Assembly (NCBI RefSeq): GCF_005222755.1
Contig: NZ_STGD01000004.1
Span: 124,001 to 188,000, forward strand
Direction: 5' to 3'
DNA length: 64,000 nt
DNA from: Roseomonas sp. HF4
GTDB lineage: Bacteria; Pseudomonadota; Alphaproteobacteria; Acetobacterales; Acetobacteraceae
Shown in pieces: positions 15,671 to 24,045 of this stretch (position 1 is the stretch's first letter; the number at the start of each line of letters is the position of its first letter). The notes below the pieces were generated by a model, which saw only the letters and a program-made list of their open reading frames with translations, had not been told where the DNA came from and made no database searches. The translations under genes and the position numbers were made by a program.

Positions 15671-18565
15671 TTAGCCGAAGCGTGAAATGGAGAAGGCGTC
15701 CGCAACCCTTTCGCGGCCGAGCACCGCATCGGCCGTCATGCGACCGGCGACCGGGCCGAGCGTGTAGCCGGAGGATGTGACGGCCGCGAAGAGCCCAGGG
15801 CAGCCGGGCGCCTCCCCCAGGATGGGCGCGCGGTCGACATGCACGTTCATCCCCGTCCAGGCGCGCAGCACCGACAGGCCCGCCAGCGCCGGCACGACAT
15901 GGCCGGCGACCCACAGATTGCCCTCGATGCTCGTGCGCCGGTTCCGGGTGGCGCCGGTCGCGGAATCGTGCTCCCCGGGCCAGGCGCCGCCGATCAGCAG
16001 ATGCCCGTTCGGCCCCTGCTTCAGCGACAGGTGCCGCCCGGCATGGGCGACGAGGTGCGGGATCAGCGGGCCGGTCGCCTCGGTCGCGATCACCTGCTGC
16101 ACGAGGCCGCCGACCGGCAACTGCACGCCCGCCAGCGCCGCGATCCGCCCTGACCAGGGCCCTGCGGCCACGACGATGCGCCCGGCGCGGATGGTGCCGC
16201 CCTCGGTCGTCACGGCGAACCCCGTTCCCTCCCGCGCGATCGCCGTGACCTCGACGCCGCCGGCGACGCGCGCGCCCGCGCGCCTGGCCAGCGACAGCAG
16301 CGCCGCCGTGCCGCGCAGAGGGTCGATCTGGCCCTCCGCGGGGCAGAAGGCGGCGCCGAGGAAGCGCGGCGCGAGATAGGGCGCCAGGTCGCGCAGCTCG
16401 TTCGCGCCGAGGATATGCGTCTCGATCCCGGCGCCGCGCTCGACCGCCGCCTTGCCGCGCAGCCAGTCGAATTCCTCCGCCGTCTCGGCCAGCATGACGC
16501 CGCCCTCGGTGCGGATGCCGCAGCTCTCGCCCGCGTCGCGCGCGATATCCTTCCAGAGCGCGATGGAGCGCGGGCCGAGCGGCAGCGTCGCCGCGGCCGG
16601 ACCGGCGGTGCCGAGCGCCTCCGCCTTGTCGCCGAAATCATAGGGCAGCAGCTGGACATGGAGGCTGCCGGCATTGGCCGTGCTGGCCGCGAGCCCGGGT
16701 TCCGAACGGTCGGCCACCAGCACGTCCGCACCCTCGCGCGCGAGATACAGCGCGGTGGAGAGGCCGAGCACGCCGCCGCCGATCACGAGCACGTCGCAGG
16801 CGCGGTTACCGGGTGCGAGCGGCGCGGCGGCGCTACGCCAGGCAAGGGGTGAGGGGTCGTGGATCACCGGCGCGTCGAAGCCCTCGGGCACTTCGCGCAT
16901 CAGCGCCACGGCCGGGATCGGCCGGATGGGCGCGCGCGGGGCGGCGAAGGCGGCCTCGGCTGCGGGGGCGCCGGCCAGCCGCGCGACGGTCGCGCCGCAC
17001 ATGCGCCCCTGGCAGCGGCCCATCCCCGCGCGCGTATCCTTCTTGAGCGCGGCGAGGCTGCGCGCGCCGCCCGCCATCGCGGCGCGCAGCGCCCCGGCGG
17101 TCACGTCCTCGCAGCGGCAGACCATCGTGGCGTCGGCGATCGCGCCGGCATCGAAGGCGGGCGCCGCGAAGACGCGCCAGAGCGCGCCCTGGAATGCGAG
17201 CGCGCGCGCGAGGTCGCGCCGGGCCTCGTCATCCTGGGCGACGGCGTGCCCGAGGTCCCGCGCCGCGGCGGCCCCGGCCAGCCGCCCGCGCGCGAAGGCG
17301 ACCCGCGACCCGCCGATGGAAGCCCCGTCGCCGATCGCGAAGACGCCGGGGACGGAGGTGCGGCCCTCGTCGTCGGCAACGGTCTCGAGCCGGCCGATCT
17401 CCGCCCCGGGCCCCTCGGTCGCGAAGCGCTGCGCGCAGCCGAGCGCACGGGCCAGCCCGGTTTCCGGCTGGAAGCCCATGTTGAGCGCGGCCACGCCGGC
17501 CTCGATCAGGCGCTCCCCTGCGGGTGTCGCGACGCGCAGCGCGGCGAAGCGGTCGTCCCCCTCGCAGGCCAGGATGCTGCTGCCCCAGAGCACCGGCACA
17601 CCCGCGCGCCGCAACTGCGCCAGGTACCGGAACCCGTCCCAGGCGAGGTCCGGCGAAGTGCGCGCCAGCGCCAGCAGGTCCCGCCAGGCGCCGAGGCCCG
17701 GGCGCGGCGCCGCCTCGACCACGGCGGCGACCTCGACGCCGCCGGACAGCAATTCGCAGGCGAGCTGCAGGTTGAGCGGCCCGCTGCCCGCGATCACGAC
17801 GCGCCCGGCCGGGCTCACGCGCTGCGCGCGCGCCAGCGTCTGCAGCCCGCCGGTCGTCATGACGCCGGGCAGCGTCCAGCCCGGCACCGGCACCGGGCGT
17901 TCATGCGCGCCCGGCGCCAGGACCAGCCGCCGCGGCCGGAAGGTCAGCGCCGCGCCATCGACCAGCGCCGCGATCTCGTCCGGCGCGAAGCCGCCCCAGA
18001 CCGTGGCGCCCTGGTGGATCGCGACGCCCGCCGCGCGCGCCTCGGCGAACAGGGCGGCGCCGCGGCGGAACTGCGGATCGGGCGCGGCGTCGGCATGGCT
18101 CCTGGCCAGCGGCTTCAGGTATTGCCCGCCGGGCTCGGCGCGCTCGTCCAGCACTTCGACCGTGGCGCCGGCGCGCGCGGCGGCGATGGCGGCCGAGAGG
18201 CCGGCCGGGCCCGCGCCCACCACGAGCACGTCGCAGGCATGATCGGCGATCGCATCCGGCCTGACGGCAAGCGGCGCGGGATCGGCGGGCGGCGCGCCCT
18301 CGACGCGCAGCCCCGCCTCGGCCTTCACCAGGCAGGCGCGCTGGCCCGCGCGGCCATCCACCGTCACGATGCAGTCCCAGCAGGCGCCCATGCCGCACCA
18401 GAGGCCGCGCGGCGCGCCCTGCCCGGTGCGGCGGAAGGCGAGGATACCGGCGGCGGACAGCGCGGCGGCGATGCTCTCGCCCGGCAGCGCCTCGATCTCC
18501 TGCCCTTCGAAGGTGAAGCGGATGGGCGGCGCGGCGACGGTTATCCGGGAGTGGTTGAGACGCAT
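15671..18565 (-). CDS. Triple-fusion 2Fe-2S/FAD dehydrogenase (HcnA-HcnB-HcnC-like)
   Basis: One 964-residue chain carries three modules that are normally separate subunits. Residues about 10-90 are a plant-type 2Fe-2S domain (Cys57, Cys62, Cys65, Cys78). Residues about 110-480 are an FAD/NAD(P)-binding oxidoreductase (VVGAGPAGLSAA), followed by a BFD-like 2Fe-2S domain (Cys483, Cys485, Cys518, Cys523). Residues 590-964 are a second FAD protein of the D-amino-acid/glycine oxidase type (VIGGGVLGLSTA). The HcnABC, octopine/nopaline oxidase and D-hydroxyproline dehydrogenase families have this content as A, B and C subunits. The divergent DapA-like lyase and amino-acid transporter favour an amino- or imino-acid dehydrogenase, perhaps for D-hydroxyproline. 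That substrate is inference. The start at 18565 leaves 73 bases to the divergent gene; the frame is open to 18664. Confidence 0.88.
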   Translation of the reverse strand: MRLNHSRITVAAPPIRFTFEGQEIEALPGESIAAALSAAGILAFRRTGQGAPRGLWCGMGACWDCIVTVDGRAGQRACLVKAEAGLRVEGAPPADPAPLAVRPDAIADHACDVLVVGAGPAGLSAAIAAARAGATVEVLDERAEPGGQYLKPLARSHADAAPDPQFRRGAALFAEARAAGVAIHQGATVWGGFAPDEIAALVDGAALTFRPRRLVLAPGAHERPVPVPGWTLPGVMTTGGLQTLARAQRVSPAGRVVIAGSGPLNLQLACELLSGGVEVAAVVEAAPRPGLGAWRDLLALARTSPDLAWDGFRYLAQLRRAGVPVLWGSSILACEGDDRFAALRVATPAGERLIEAGVAALNMGFQPETGLARALGCAQRFATEGPGAEIGRLETVADDEGRTSVPGVFAIGDGASIGGSRVAFARGRLAGAAAARDLGHAVAQDDEARRDLARALAFQGALWRVFAAPAFDAGAIADATMVCRCEDVTAGALRAAMAGGARSLAALKKDTRAGMGRCQGRMCGATVARLAGAPAAEAAFAAPRAPIRPIPAVALMREVPEGFDAPVIHDPSPLAWRSAAAPLAPGNRACDVLVIGGGVLGLSTALYLAREGADVLVADRSEPGLAASTANAGSLHVQLLPYDFGDKAEALGTAGPAAATLPLGPRSIALWKDIARDAGESCGIRTEGGVMLAETAEEFDWLRGKAAVERGAGIETHILGANELRDLAPYLAPRFLGAAFCPAEGQIDPLRGTAALLSLARRAGARVAGGVEVTAIAREGTGFAVTTEGGTIRAGRIVVAAGPWSGRIAALAGVQLPVGGLVQQVIATEATGPLIPHLVAHAGRHLSLKQGPNGHLLIGGAWPGEHDSATGATRNRRTSIEGNLWVAGHVVPALAGLSVLRAWTGMNVHVDRAPILGEAPGCPGLFAAVTSSGYTLGPVAGRMTADAVLGRERVADAFSISRFG

Positions 18566-18638
18566 GGCCTTGCCGGGAAGGGGAAAACGGGGTCGGATCA
18601 TCGCACGCGTCCCGCGCGCGTCCATCCCCGGAGGCCTT
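18566..18638. promoter_or_regulatory. Divergent intergenic region of the catabolic cluster
   Basis: This 73-base gap separates the fused dehydrogenase (leftward) from the DapA-type lyase (rightward). It must hold the divergent promoters if both genes are transcribed from here. A GGAGG Shine-Dalgarno (about 18630-18634) serves the rightward gene. No operator or -10/-35 elements can be named with confidence, and no dedicated regulator gene is adjacent. Confidence 0.4.
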
Positions 18639-19550
18639 ATGTCCCGCGAGCCCTTCCGCGGCACCTACACGGTGCTCGTCACGCCCTTCACCGCCGACGG
18701 CGCCGCGGTCGACCTGAAGGCGCTCGAACGCCTGGTCGAATACCAGGTGAGCGAGGGCGTGCGCGGGCTGATCCCGCTCGGCTCGACGGGCGAGTTCCTC
18801 TCGGTCTCGCGCGACGAGCGCGCGGCCATCGTCGAGACGGTGGTCGCCGCCGCCAGGGGCCGCGTGCCGGTGGTGGTCGGCACCGGCACCGAGGACACGC
18901 GGGAGGTGGTGGCGCTGTCCAAGGAGGCCGAGGCCCAGGGCGCGGACGGCGTGATGATCATCCCGCCCTTCTATTCCGTGCCGACGCTGCCGGAGTTGAT
19001 GCACCACTACGACACCGTCGCGCAGGCGATCGGCATCCCGATCATGGTCTACAACAACCCGGCCACCGCGAATGTCGACATGACGCCCGCGATGCTGGCC
19101 GAGATCAGCCGCATCCCGAACTGCCGCTATGTCAAGGAAAGCACGCTCGAAGCCACGCGCGTGCGCGACATCGTGGCGCTCTGCGGCGACCGGATGGAGG
19201 TCTTCGCCGGCGTGCTGGGGTACGAGAGCGCGTGGCTGGGCGCCATCGGCTGGGTCGCGGTGTGCAGCAACGTGGCACCGCGCCTGTCGTCCGAGATGTT
19301 CGAGTCCGCGGCCTTCGCGGCGGACCGGGACACGTCGCTCGCGCTCTATCGGCGGCTCGCGCCGCTGCTGCCCTGGGTGGGCGGGCCGCGCTACGTCTCG
19401 GGCACCAAGGCGGCGTTCCGGCTGATGGGCATGGACATGGGCCCGCCGCGCCCGCCGCGCCTGCCGTTGCCGGCCGAGGATATCCCGGCGCTGGCGCGGG
19501 TCTTGCAAGGTATCGGGCTGATGAGCATCGCCGCGCAGGCGGCCGAATAG
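18639..19550 (+). CDS. DapA-family lyase/deaminase
   Basis: This 303-residue protein belongs to the dihydrodipicolinate synthase/N-acetylneuraminate lyase (class I aldolase) family. Visible landmarks are the substrate-carboxylate loop LGSTGEF, the active-site Tyr138 in MVYNNPATA, and Schiff-base Lys166 in YVKEST. The start at 18639 follows GGAGG by a few bases. True DapA is possible. However, divergence from an amino-acid-type dehydrogenase and linkage to a polar amino-acid transporter suggest a catabolic member, such as pyrroline-4-hydroxy-2-carboxylate deaminase of hydroxyproline degradation. No hydroxyproline epimerase or ketoglutarate-semialdehyde dehydrogenase gene is in the window, so the pathway remains a hypothesis. 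Confidence 0.88.
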   Translation: MSREPFRGTYTVLVTPFTADGAAVDLKALERLVEYQVSEGVRGLIPLGSTGEFLSVSRDERAAIVETVVAAARGRVPVVVGTGTEDTREVVALSKEAEAQGADGVMIIPPFYSVPTLPELMHHYDTVAQAIGIPIMVYNNPATANVDMTPAMLAEISRIPNCRYVKESTLEATRVRDIVALCGDRMEVFAGVLGYESAWLGAIGWVAVCSNVAPRLSSEMFESAAFAADRDTSLALYRRLAPLLPWVGGPRYVSGTKAAFRLMGMDMGPPRPPRLPLPAEDIPALARVLQGIGLMSIAAQAAE

Positions 19551-19559
19551 CAGGGAGAC

Positions 19560-20393
19560 ATGAAGATGAACCGCCGCATCCTTCTCGCCGCCGCCGTCGC
19601 GACCTTCGCGGCCGGGCCTGCCTTCGCGCAGGCGCCGGCCTGCACGCCGGCCGTGCCGGATTCCGAGCTGGTCAAGCCGCGCACGCTGGTGATGTCGACC
19701 AACCCGACCCTGCCGCCGCTGCAATTCGTCGACAGCTCGGGCCAGCTGCAGGGCATGCGCATCGAACTCGGCACCGAGATCGCGCGCCGCCTCTGCCTGA
19801 CGCCCGAATACGTGCGGATCGAGTTCAGTGCGATGATCCCGGGCCTCGCGGCGCGGCGCTGGGACATGATCAACACCGGCATCTTCTACACCGAGGAACG
19901 CGCGCGGCTCATGCACATGATCCGCTATGAGAACAACGCCGTCGCCATCTCCGCCGCGCGCGGCAACCCGCTCAACATCCGCGGCCAACAGGACCTCGCT
20001 GGCAAGACGGTCGGCGTCGAGATCGGCGGCTTCGAGGAACGGCGCCTGCGCGAGATCAGCCAGGCGGTGCAGGCGGCGGGCGGACGGCCCATCAACATCC
20101 GTACCTTCGACAATTTCGCGGTCGCCTTCCAGGCGCTGCGCGCGGGCCAGGTCGAGGCTGTCACCTCGATCGACGCCGTCGCCGCGGAATTCGACCGCCG
20201 CGGCGAATTCCCGCGCGTGCTGAACAACCTGTTCCCGACGCCGGCCGCGCTCGCCTTCCGTTCCCGTCCGCTGGCCGACGCCGTCTCCCGCGTGCTGGTG
20301 CAGATGAACGCCGACGGCAGCCTGAAGACGCTGTTCGACCGCTACGGCGTGACGCTGGCCGAAGGCGGCTTCGCCGTCGTCGGTCCGCAGTGA
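19560..20393 (+). CDS. Polar amino-acid ABC transporter substrate-binding protein
   Basis: This 277-residue protein is a periplasmic solute-binding protein of the family-3 type. It has a Sec signal ending in PAFAQ and the usual core: TLVMSTNPTLPPLQFVDSSG near the mature N terminus, RIELGTEIARRL, then DLAGKTVGVEIGG at the second-domain hinge. Two closely spaced starts (19560 and 19566) share a GGGAGA ribosome site. The gene begins 9 bases after the DapA-type lyase and precedes a matching permease, so the three form one transcription unit. Its ligand is presumably the substrate of this cluster, an amino or imino acid. The sequence alone does not show which. Confidence 0.88.
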   Translation: MKMNRRILLAAAVATFAAGPAFAQAPACTPAVPDSELVKPRTLVMSTNPTLPPLQFVDSSGQLQGMRIELGTEIARRLCLTPEYVRIEFSAMIPGLAARRWDMINTGIFYTEERARLMHMIRYENNAVAISAARGNPLNIRGQQDLAGKTVGVEIGGFEERRLREISQAVQAAGGRPINIRTFDNFAVAFQALRAGQVEAVTSIDAVAAEFDRRGEFPRVLNNLFPTPAALAFRSRPLADAVSRVLVQMNADGSLKTLFDRYGVTLAEGGFAVVGPQ

Positions 20394-20419
20394 CCGCTTC
20401 GCGCCCGTGACCTGACCCG

Positions 20420-21109
20420 ATGCAGGTCTGGTCCTGGCAGGGATTCTTCGACTACCTGCTGAACCCCTACCTGATGGAGGGCGCGCTCACGACGCTCTGG
20501 CTCACCGCGGCGTCGCTCGCCGCGGGGCTGGTGCTGGGCGTCCTGCTCGCGCTGATGCGGCTGTCGGGCAATCGCGCCGTCTCGGGCCTGGCCGCCTTCT
20601 ACTGCTGGATCTTCCGCGGCACGCCGCTGCTGGTGCAGCTGCTCATCATCTATACCGGCCTGCCGCTGTTCGGGCTGCGCTTCTCCGTGGTGCAGGCGGC
20701 GTTGCTCGGCCTGTCGCTGAACGAGGCCGCCTATCTCAGCGAGACGGTGCGCGCCGGCATCCTCTCGGTCGCCAAGGGGCAGCGCGAGGCCGGCCTGGCG
20801 CTTGGCCTCCGCCGCACGCAGGCGTTCCGGCTGGTCGTCTGGCCGCAGGCGATGCGCATCATCATCCCGCCGCTCGGCAACAGTGTGAACGGGCTGCTCA
20901 AGACCACCTCGGTCGCCTCGGTCATCAGCATGGAGGAATTGCTGCGCCGGACGCAGATCCTGATCCAGGAACGCTTCCTGGTGCTGGAACTCTTCGTTGT
21001 CGCGGCGCTCTGGTACCTGCTGATGACCTCGGCCTGGGACGTGGTGCAGCGCCGGCTCGAGAAGCGCTATGGCCGGGGCCACGGCACCGAGGCGGCGGAC
21101 CGCCGATGA
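20420..21109 (+). CDS. Amino-acid ABC transporter permease (HisM/HisQ type)
   Basis: This 229-residue inner-membrane protein has several hydrophobic spans and the family-3 permease signatures FRGTPLLVQLL and the EAA loop EAGLALGLRRTQAFRLVVWPQA-like segment at about residues 118-137, which docks the ATPase. It follows the binding protein by 26 bases. Only one permease is present, so a homodimeric channel is likely. No ATP-binding subunit gene lies beside it; the next gene is a cytochrome P450. The importer must therefore borrow an ATPase encoded elsewhere or be non-functional. Confidence 0.88.
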   Translation: MQVWSWQGFFDYLLNPYLMEGALTTLWLTAASLAAGLVLGVLLALMRLSGNRAVSGLAAFYCWIFRGTPLLVQLLIIYTGLPLFGLRFSVVQAALLGLSLNEAAYLSETVRAGILSVAKGQREAGLALGLRRTQAFRLVVWPQAMRIIIPPLGNSVNGLLKTTSVASVISMEELLRRTQILIQERFLVLELFVVAALWYLLMTSAWDVVQRRLEKRYGRGHGTEAADRR

Positions 21110-21146
21110 CAGGGCCGCGCGGGCGCGGTAACGCTCGCGCGCCCGC

Positions 21147-22499
21147 ATGAGCCCGCCCGCCGACGACTTCGTTCCGCCCATGCCGGCCGCCCCCGCCCGG
21201 CCGCTGCCGATGCTGGCCGGGCTGCTGCGGGCAAGGCGCGATCTGCTCTCGATCTTCCCGGCCGATGCCTACCGGCGCCAGGTCTTCACGACGCGCCTTC
21301 CGGGCCGCCTCATCCTCGTGGCCAATGCACCCGAGGTGGTGCGCGACGTCTTCGTCGTGAAGCACGCGACGTATCAGCGCAAATCCCGGTTCCTCGAGGA
21401 TGCGCTGCGGCCGGTGATCGGCGGGTCCTCCTTCATCGCCTGGGGCGACGACTGGGCCGAGAAGCGGGGCGCCATCGCGCCGCCGCTGCACCCTTCGGGC
21501 CTCGCGCGCTTCCACCCCTGCTTCGTCCAGGCGGCGGAGGAACTGGCCGGGGATTTCGCCGGTGCCGATGGCCCCGTCGACGTCGCCGCCGCCTTCGCCG
21601 CCGCCATCACCCGCGTGCTGCTGCTGGCGGTCTTCGGCCCGTCGGTCCCGCGCGCCGAGGCCGCCGCCATCGCCGCGACCTTCACCGCCTACCAGGAGGC
21701 GGCCGAGGTCGTGGACCTGCTCGGCATGATGGGCCTGCCCGACATGCTGGGCTGGCTCACGCGGCGCCGGGCCGGTCGGCTCGCCGCGGCGCTGCGCGCG
21801 CGCGTCGCGGCGCTGCTGCGCGCGGCCGGGCCGGCCGGCGGCACGGCGCTGCTGGCCGCGCTGCGCGATGCGCGGCGGGACGACGGCACGCCCGTTCTGG
21901 CCGGCGAGCGGCTGCTGGACGAGGTGGTGATGTTCCTCCTGGCCGGTGCCGAGGGCGCCGCGATCACGCTCACCTGGACCGCGATGCTGGCCGCGCTGCA
22001 TCCCGCGACGGCGGACCGGATGGCGGCCGAACTGCCCACCGCGCCGCCCGGCTTCGACGACCTGACGGGCCTCGTCTTCACGCGTGCCGTCGTGCAGGAG
22101 GCGATGCGCCTCTATCCGCCGGTCGCGGTCTTCGCGCGCCAGGCGCTCGGCCCCGACCGCATCCGCCGCTGGGACATCGCGACGGGCGACATCGTGCTGG
22201 CCGTGCCCTGGCTGCTGCACCGCCACGAAGCGCTGTGGGACGCGCCGCATGTCTTTCGGCCCGAACGCTTCCTGGGCGACGCGCCGCGGCGGCGGCCGCG
22301 CTTCGCGTACCTGCCCTTCGGCATCGGCCCGCGCATCTGCGCCGGCGCTGCCTTCGGCATGGCCGAGGTCATGGCGGTGGCGTCCGTCGTGTTCCGCCGC
22401 TTCCGCTTCGCGCTGGCCCCCGGCTTCACGCCGCGCCCGAACTGCCGGCTGGCGCTCCGGCCCAAGGGCGGCATGCGGCTTCTCGTGTCGCGCCGCTGA
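21147..22499 (+). CDS. Cytochrome P450 with altered I-helix
   Basis: This 450-residue protein is a soluble-looking cytochrome P450. The haem-binding loop is PFGIGPRICAG with the axial Cys at residue 398. The K-helix ExxR is in VVQEAMRLYPP, and the PERF motif is present. The I-helix reads LLAGAEGAAITLTW. At the usual (A/G)Gx(D/E)T(T/S) motif, residue 270 is Gly instead of the Thr that assists oxygen activation, with Ala at 271. Loss of this Thr is known in some P450s that do unusual chemistry or use the substrate hydroxyl. The gene sits between the amino-acid transporter and a hydantoinase-type gene on the same strand, with gaps of 37 and 58 bases. No ferredoxin or reductase partner is nearby, and the substrate is unknown. 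Confidence 0.92.
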   Translation: MSPPADDFVPPMPAAPARPLPMLAGLLRARRDLLSIFPADAYRRQVFTTRLPGRLILVANAPEVVRDVFVVKHATYQRKSRFLEDALRPVIGGSSFIAWGDDWAEKRGAIAPPLHPSGLARFHPCFVQAAEELAGDFAGADGPVDVAAAFAAAITRVLLLAVFGPSVPRAEAAAIAATFTAYQEAAEVVDLLGMMGLPDMLGWLTRRRAGRLAAALRARVAALLRAAGPAGGTALLAALRDARRDDGTPVLAGERLLDEVVMFLLAGAEGAAITLTWTAMLAALHPATADRMAAELPTAPPGFDDLTGLVFTRAVVQEAMRLYPPVAVFARQALGPDRIRRWDIATGDIVLAVPWLLHRHEALWDAPHVFRPERFLGDAPRRRPRFAYLPFGIGPRICAGAAFGMAEVMAVASVVFRRFRFALAPGFTPRPNCRLALRPKGGMRLLVSRR

Positions 22500-22557
22500 C
22501 GCTGGACGGGCGGGCCGCCGCACCGCAATCTTCGCAGCGCAGCATGGGAGAGCGACG

Positions 22558-24045
22558 ATGGCGGAATTCGACCTGGCGGTGCGCGGCGGCGAGGTGGCGA
22601 CGGGCTACGGCACCACGCGCTGCGACATTGGCGTCAAGAACGGCCGCATCGTGGCATTGGCCGAGCGTATCGCCGACGCCGCCCGCGTCATCGAGGCCGA
22701 CGGCCTGCTGGTGCTGCCCGGCGGCGTCGACAGCCATTGCCATATCGAGGAACCGTCGCGCGGCGGCTATGCCAGCACCGGCGCGGCCGAACCGCCGCTG
22801 ACGGTCAACGAGGAAACCTTCGCGACGGCCAGCGCGGCCGCCTTCGCCGGCGGCACCACCTCGGTCGTCTGCTTCATCCCGCAATGGAAGGGCTTCGGCG
22901 TCTGGGACCGCTACCTCGACTACCGCGCGCGGGCGGGGCGGGGAATGATCGACCACGCCTTCCACCAGATCATCAGCGACCCGACCGACGCCGTGATGGA
23001 CGACGAGGTGCCGCGCGTCGTCGCCGAGGGCGTGCGTAGCCTCAAGGTCTTCCTGACCTACGAGCCGCTGCACCTGTCGGACGGGCAATACCTGCGCGTG
23101 CTGACCAAGGCGCGCGAGCTCGGCTGCCTGGTGACCGTGCATTGCGAGAACTACGACGCCATCAACTGGCGCACCCATGAGCTGCTCAAGCGCGGCATGA
23201 CGGCACCGAAGTACCACGCCTGGGCGCGCCCGCCGGTGGTGGAGCGGGAAGCCACGCACCGCGCCATCGCGCTGGCCGAGCTCGTGGACCAGCCGATCCA
23301 GGTCTTCCACGTGAGCTGCGCGGAGGCGGCGGAGGAGATCGCCCGCGCCCAGGCGCGCGGCGTGAAGGTCTGGGGAGAGACCTGCCCGCAATACGTGGCG
23401 CTGACCGCCGCCGACATGGACCGCCCGGGCTTCGAGGGCGCGAAGTTCATGTGCAGCCCCGCGCCGCGCACGACGGAGGAACATGCGCGCATCTGGGAGA
23501 TGATCCGGCGGGGGACCCTCGACGTCGTCTCCTCCGACCATTGCGCGTTTTCCTACGAAGGCGACCGCGGCAAGCGGCAGAACGGATCGGACGCGGTGTT
23601 CCGCGACATCCCGAACGGCATCCCGGGCTTCGCCGCGCGGCTGCCTATCATGTTCAGCGAGGGCGTCTCCAAGGGACGCATCACGCTGGATCACTTCGTG
23701 CGCCTGACCAGCACGAACCCCGCGCGGCTGATGGGCCTGGCACCGCGCAAGGGCATGATCGCGGTGGGCAGCGATGCCGACCTCGCGCTCTGGGATCCCG
23801 GCAAGAAGGTCACCATCACCAACGCGCTGATGCAGCACGCGATCGACTACACGCCCTACGAAGGGATGGAGGTCACGGGCTGGCCCGTCGCCACCATCCG
23901 CCGGGGCGAGGTGGTGATGCAGGACGGCAAGGTGCAGGCCGAGCCCGGCACCGGCCGCTTCCTGCCGCGCGCGCCCTACGACATGATCCGCCCGCGCGGC
24001 ATCGTGCCGGACGGCTTCGACCCGGCGCCCCCCGCTATCCGCTGA
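22558..24045 (+). CDS. Dihydropyrimidinase / D-hydantoinase-type amidohydrolase
   Basis: This 495-residue cyclic amidohydrolase has a complete binuclear metal site: His60 and His62 (GGVDSHCHIE), Lys163 in SLKVFLTY as the probable carboxylated ligand, His195 (TVHCEN), His251 (FHVSC) and Asp327 (SSDHCAF). It should hydrolyse a cyclic ureide such as dihydropyrimidine or hydantoin. ATG at 22558 follows GGGAGAG, and this start gives the normal family length. The open frame extends upstream to 22084, but that part only shadows the P450 gene. The last 11 bases overlap the convergent gene that follows. Linkage to an amino-acid transporter and dehydrogenase fits a nitrogen-scavenging cluster, as inference. 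Confidence 0.92.
   Translation: MAEFDLAVRGGEVATGYGTTRCDIGVKNGRIVALAERIADAARVIEADGLLVLPGGVDSHCHIEEPSRGGYASTGAAEPPLTVNEETFATASAAAFAGGTTSVVCFIPQWKGFGVWDRYLDYRARAGRGMIDHAFHQIISDPTDAVMDDEVPRVVAEGVRSLKVFLTYEPLHLSDGQYLRVLTKARELGCLVTVHCENYDAINWRTHELLKRGMTAPKYHAWARPPVVEREATHRAIALAELVDQPIQVFHVSCAEAAEEIARAQARGVKVWGETCPQYVALTAADMDRPGFEGAKFMCSPAPRTTEEHARIWEMIRRGTLDVVSSDHCAFSYEGDRGKRQNGSDAVFRDIPNGIPGFAARLPIMFSEGVSKGRITLDHFVRLTSTNPARLMGLAPRKGMIAVGSDADLALWDPGKKVTITNALMQHAIDYTPYEGMEVTGWPVATIRRGEVVMQDGKVQAEPGTGRFLPRAPYDMIRPRGIVPDGFDPAPPAIR

Noticed and set aside
15604..15729. N-terminal extension of the OmpA-like gene to 15729.
   Set aside because: It overlaps the end of the dehydrogenase gene, lacks signal-peptide character, and AGGAGG stands before the internal ATG at 15603.
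18369..18638. Upstream start for the DapA-like gene.
   Set aside because: It would run through the divergent dehydrogenase gene; the ATG at 18639 has GGAGG and matches the family N terminus.
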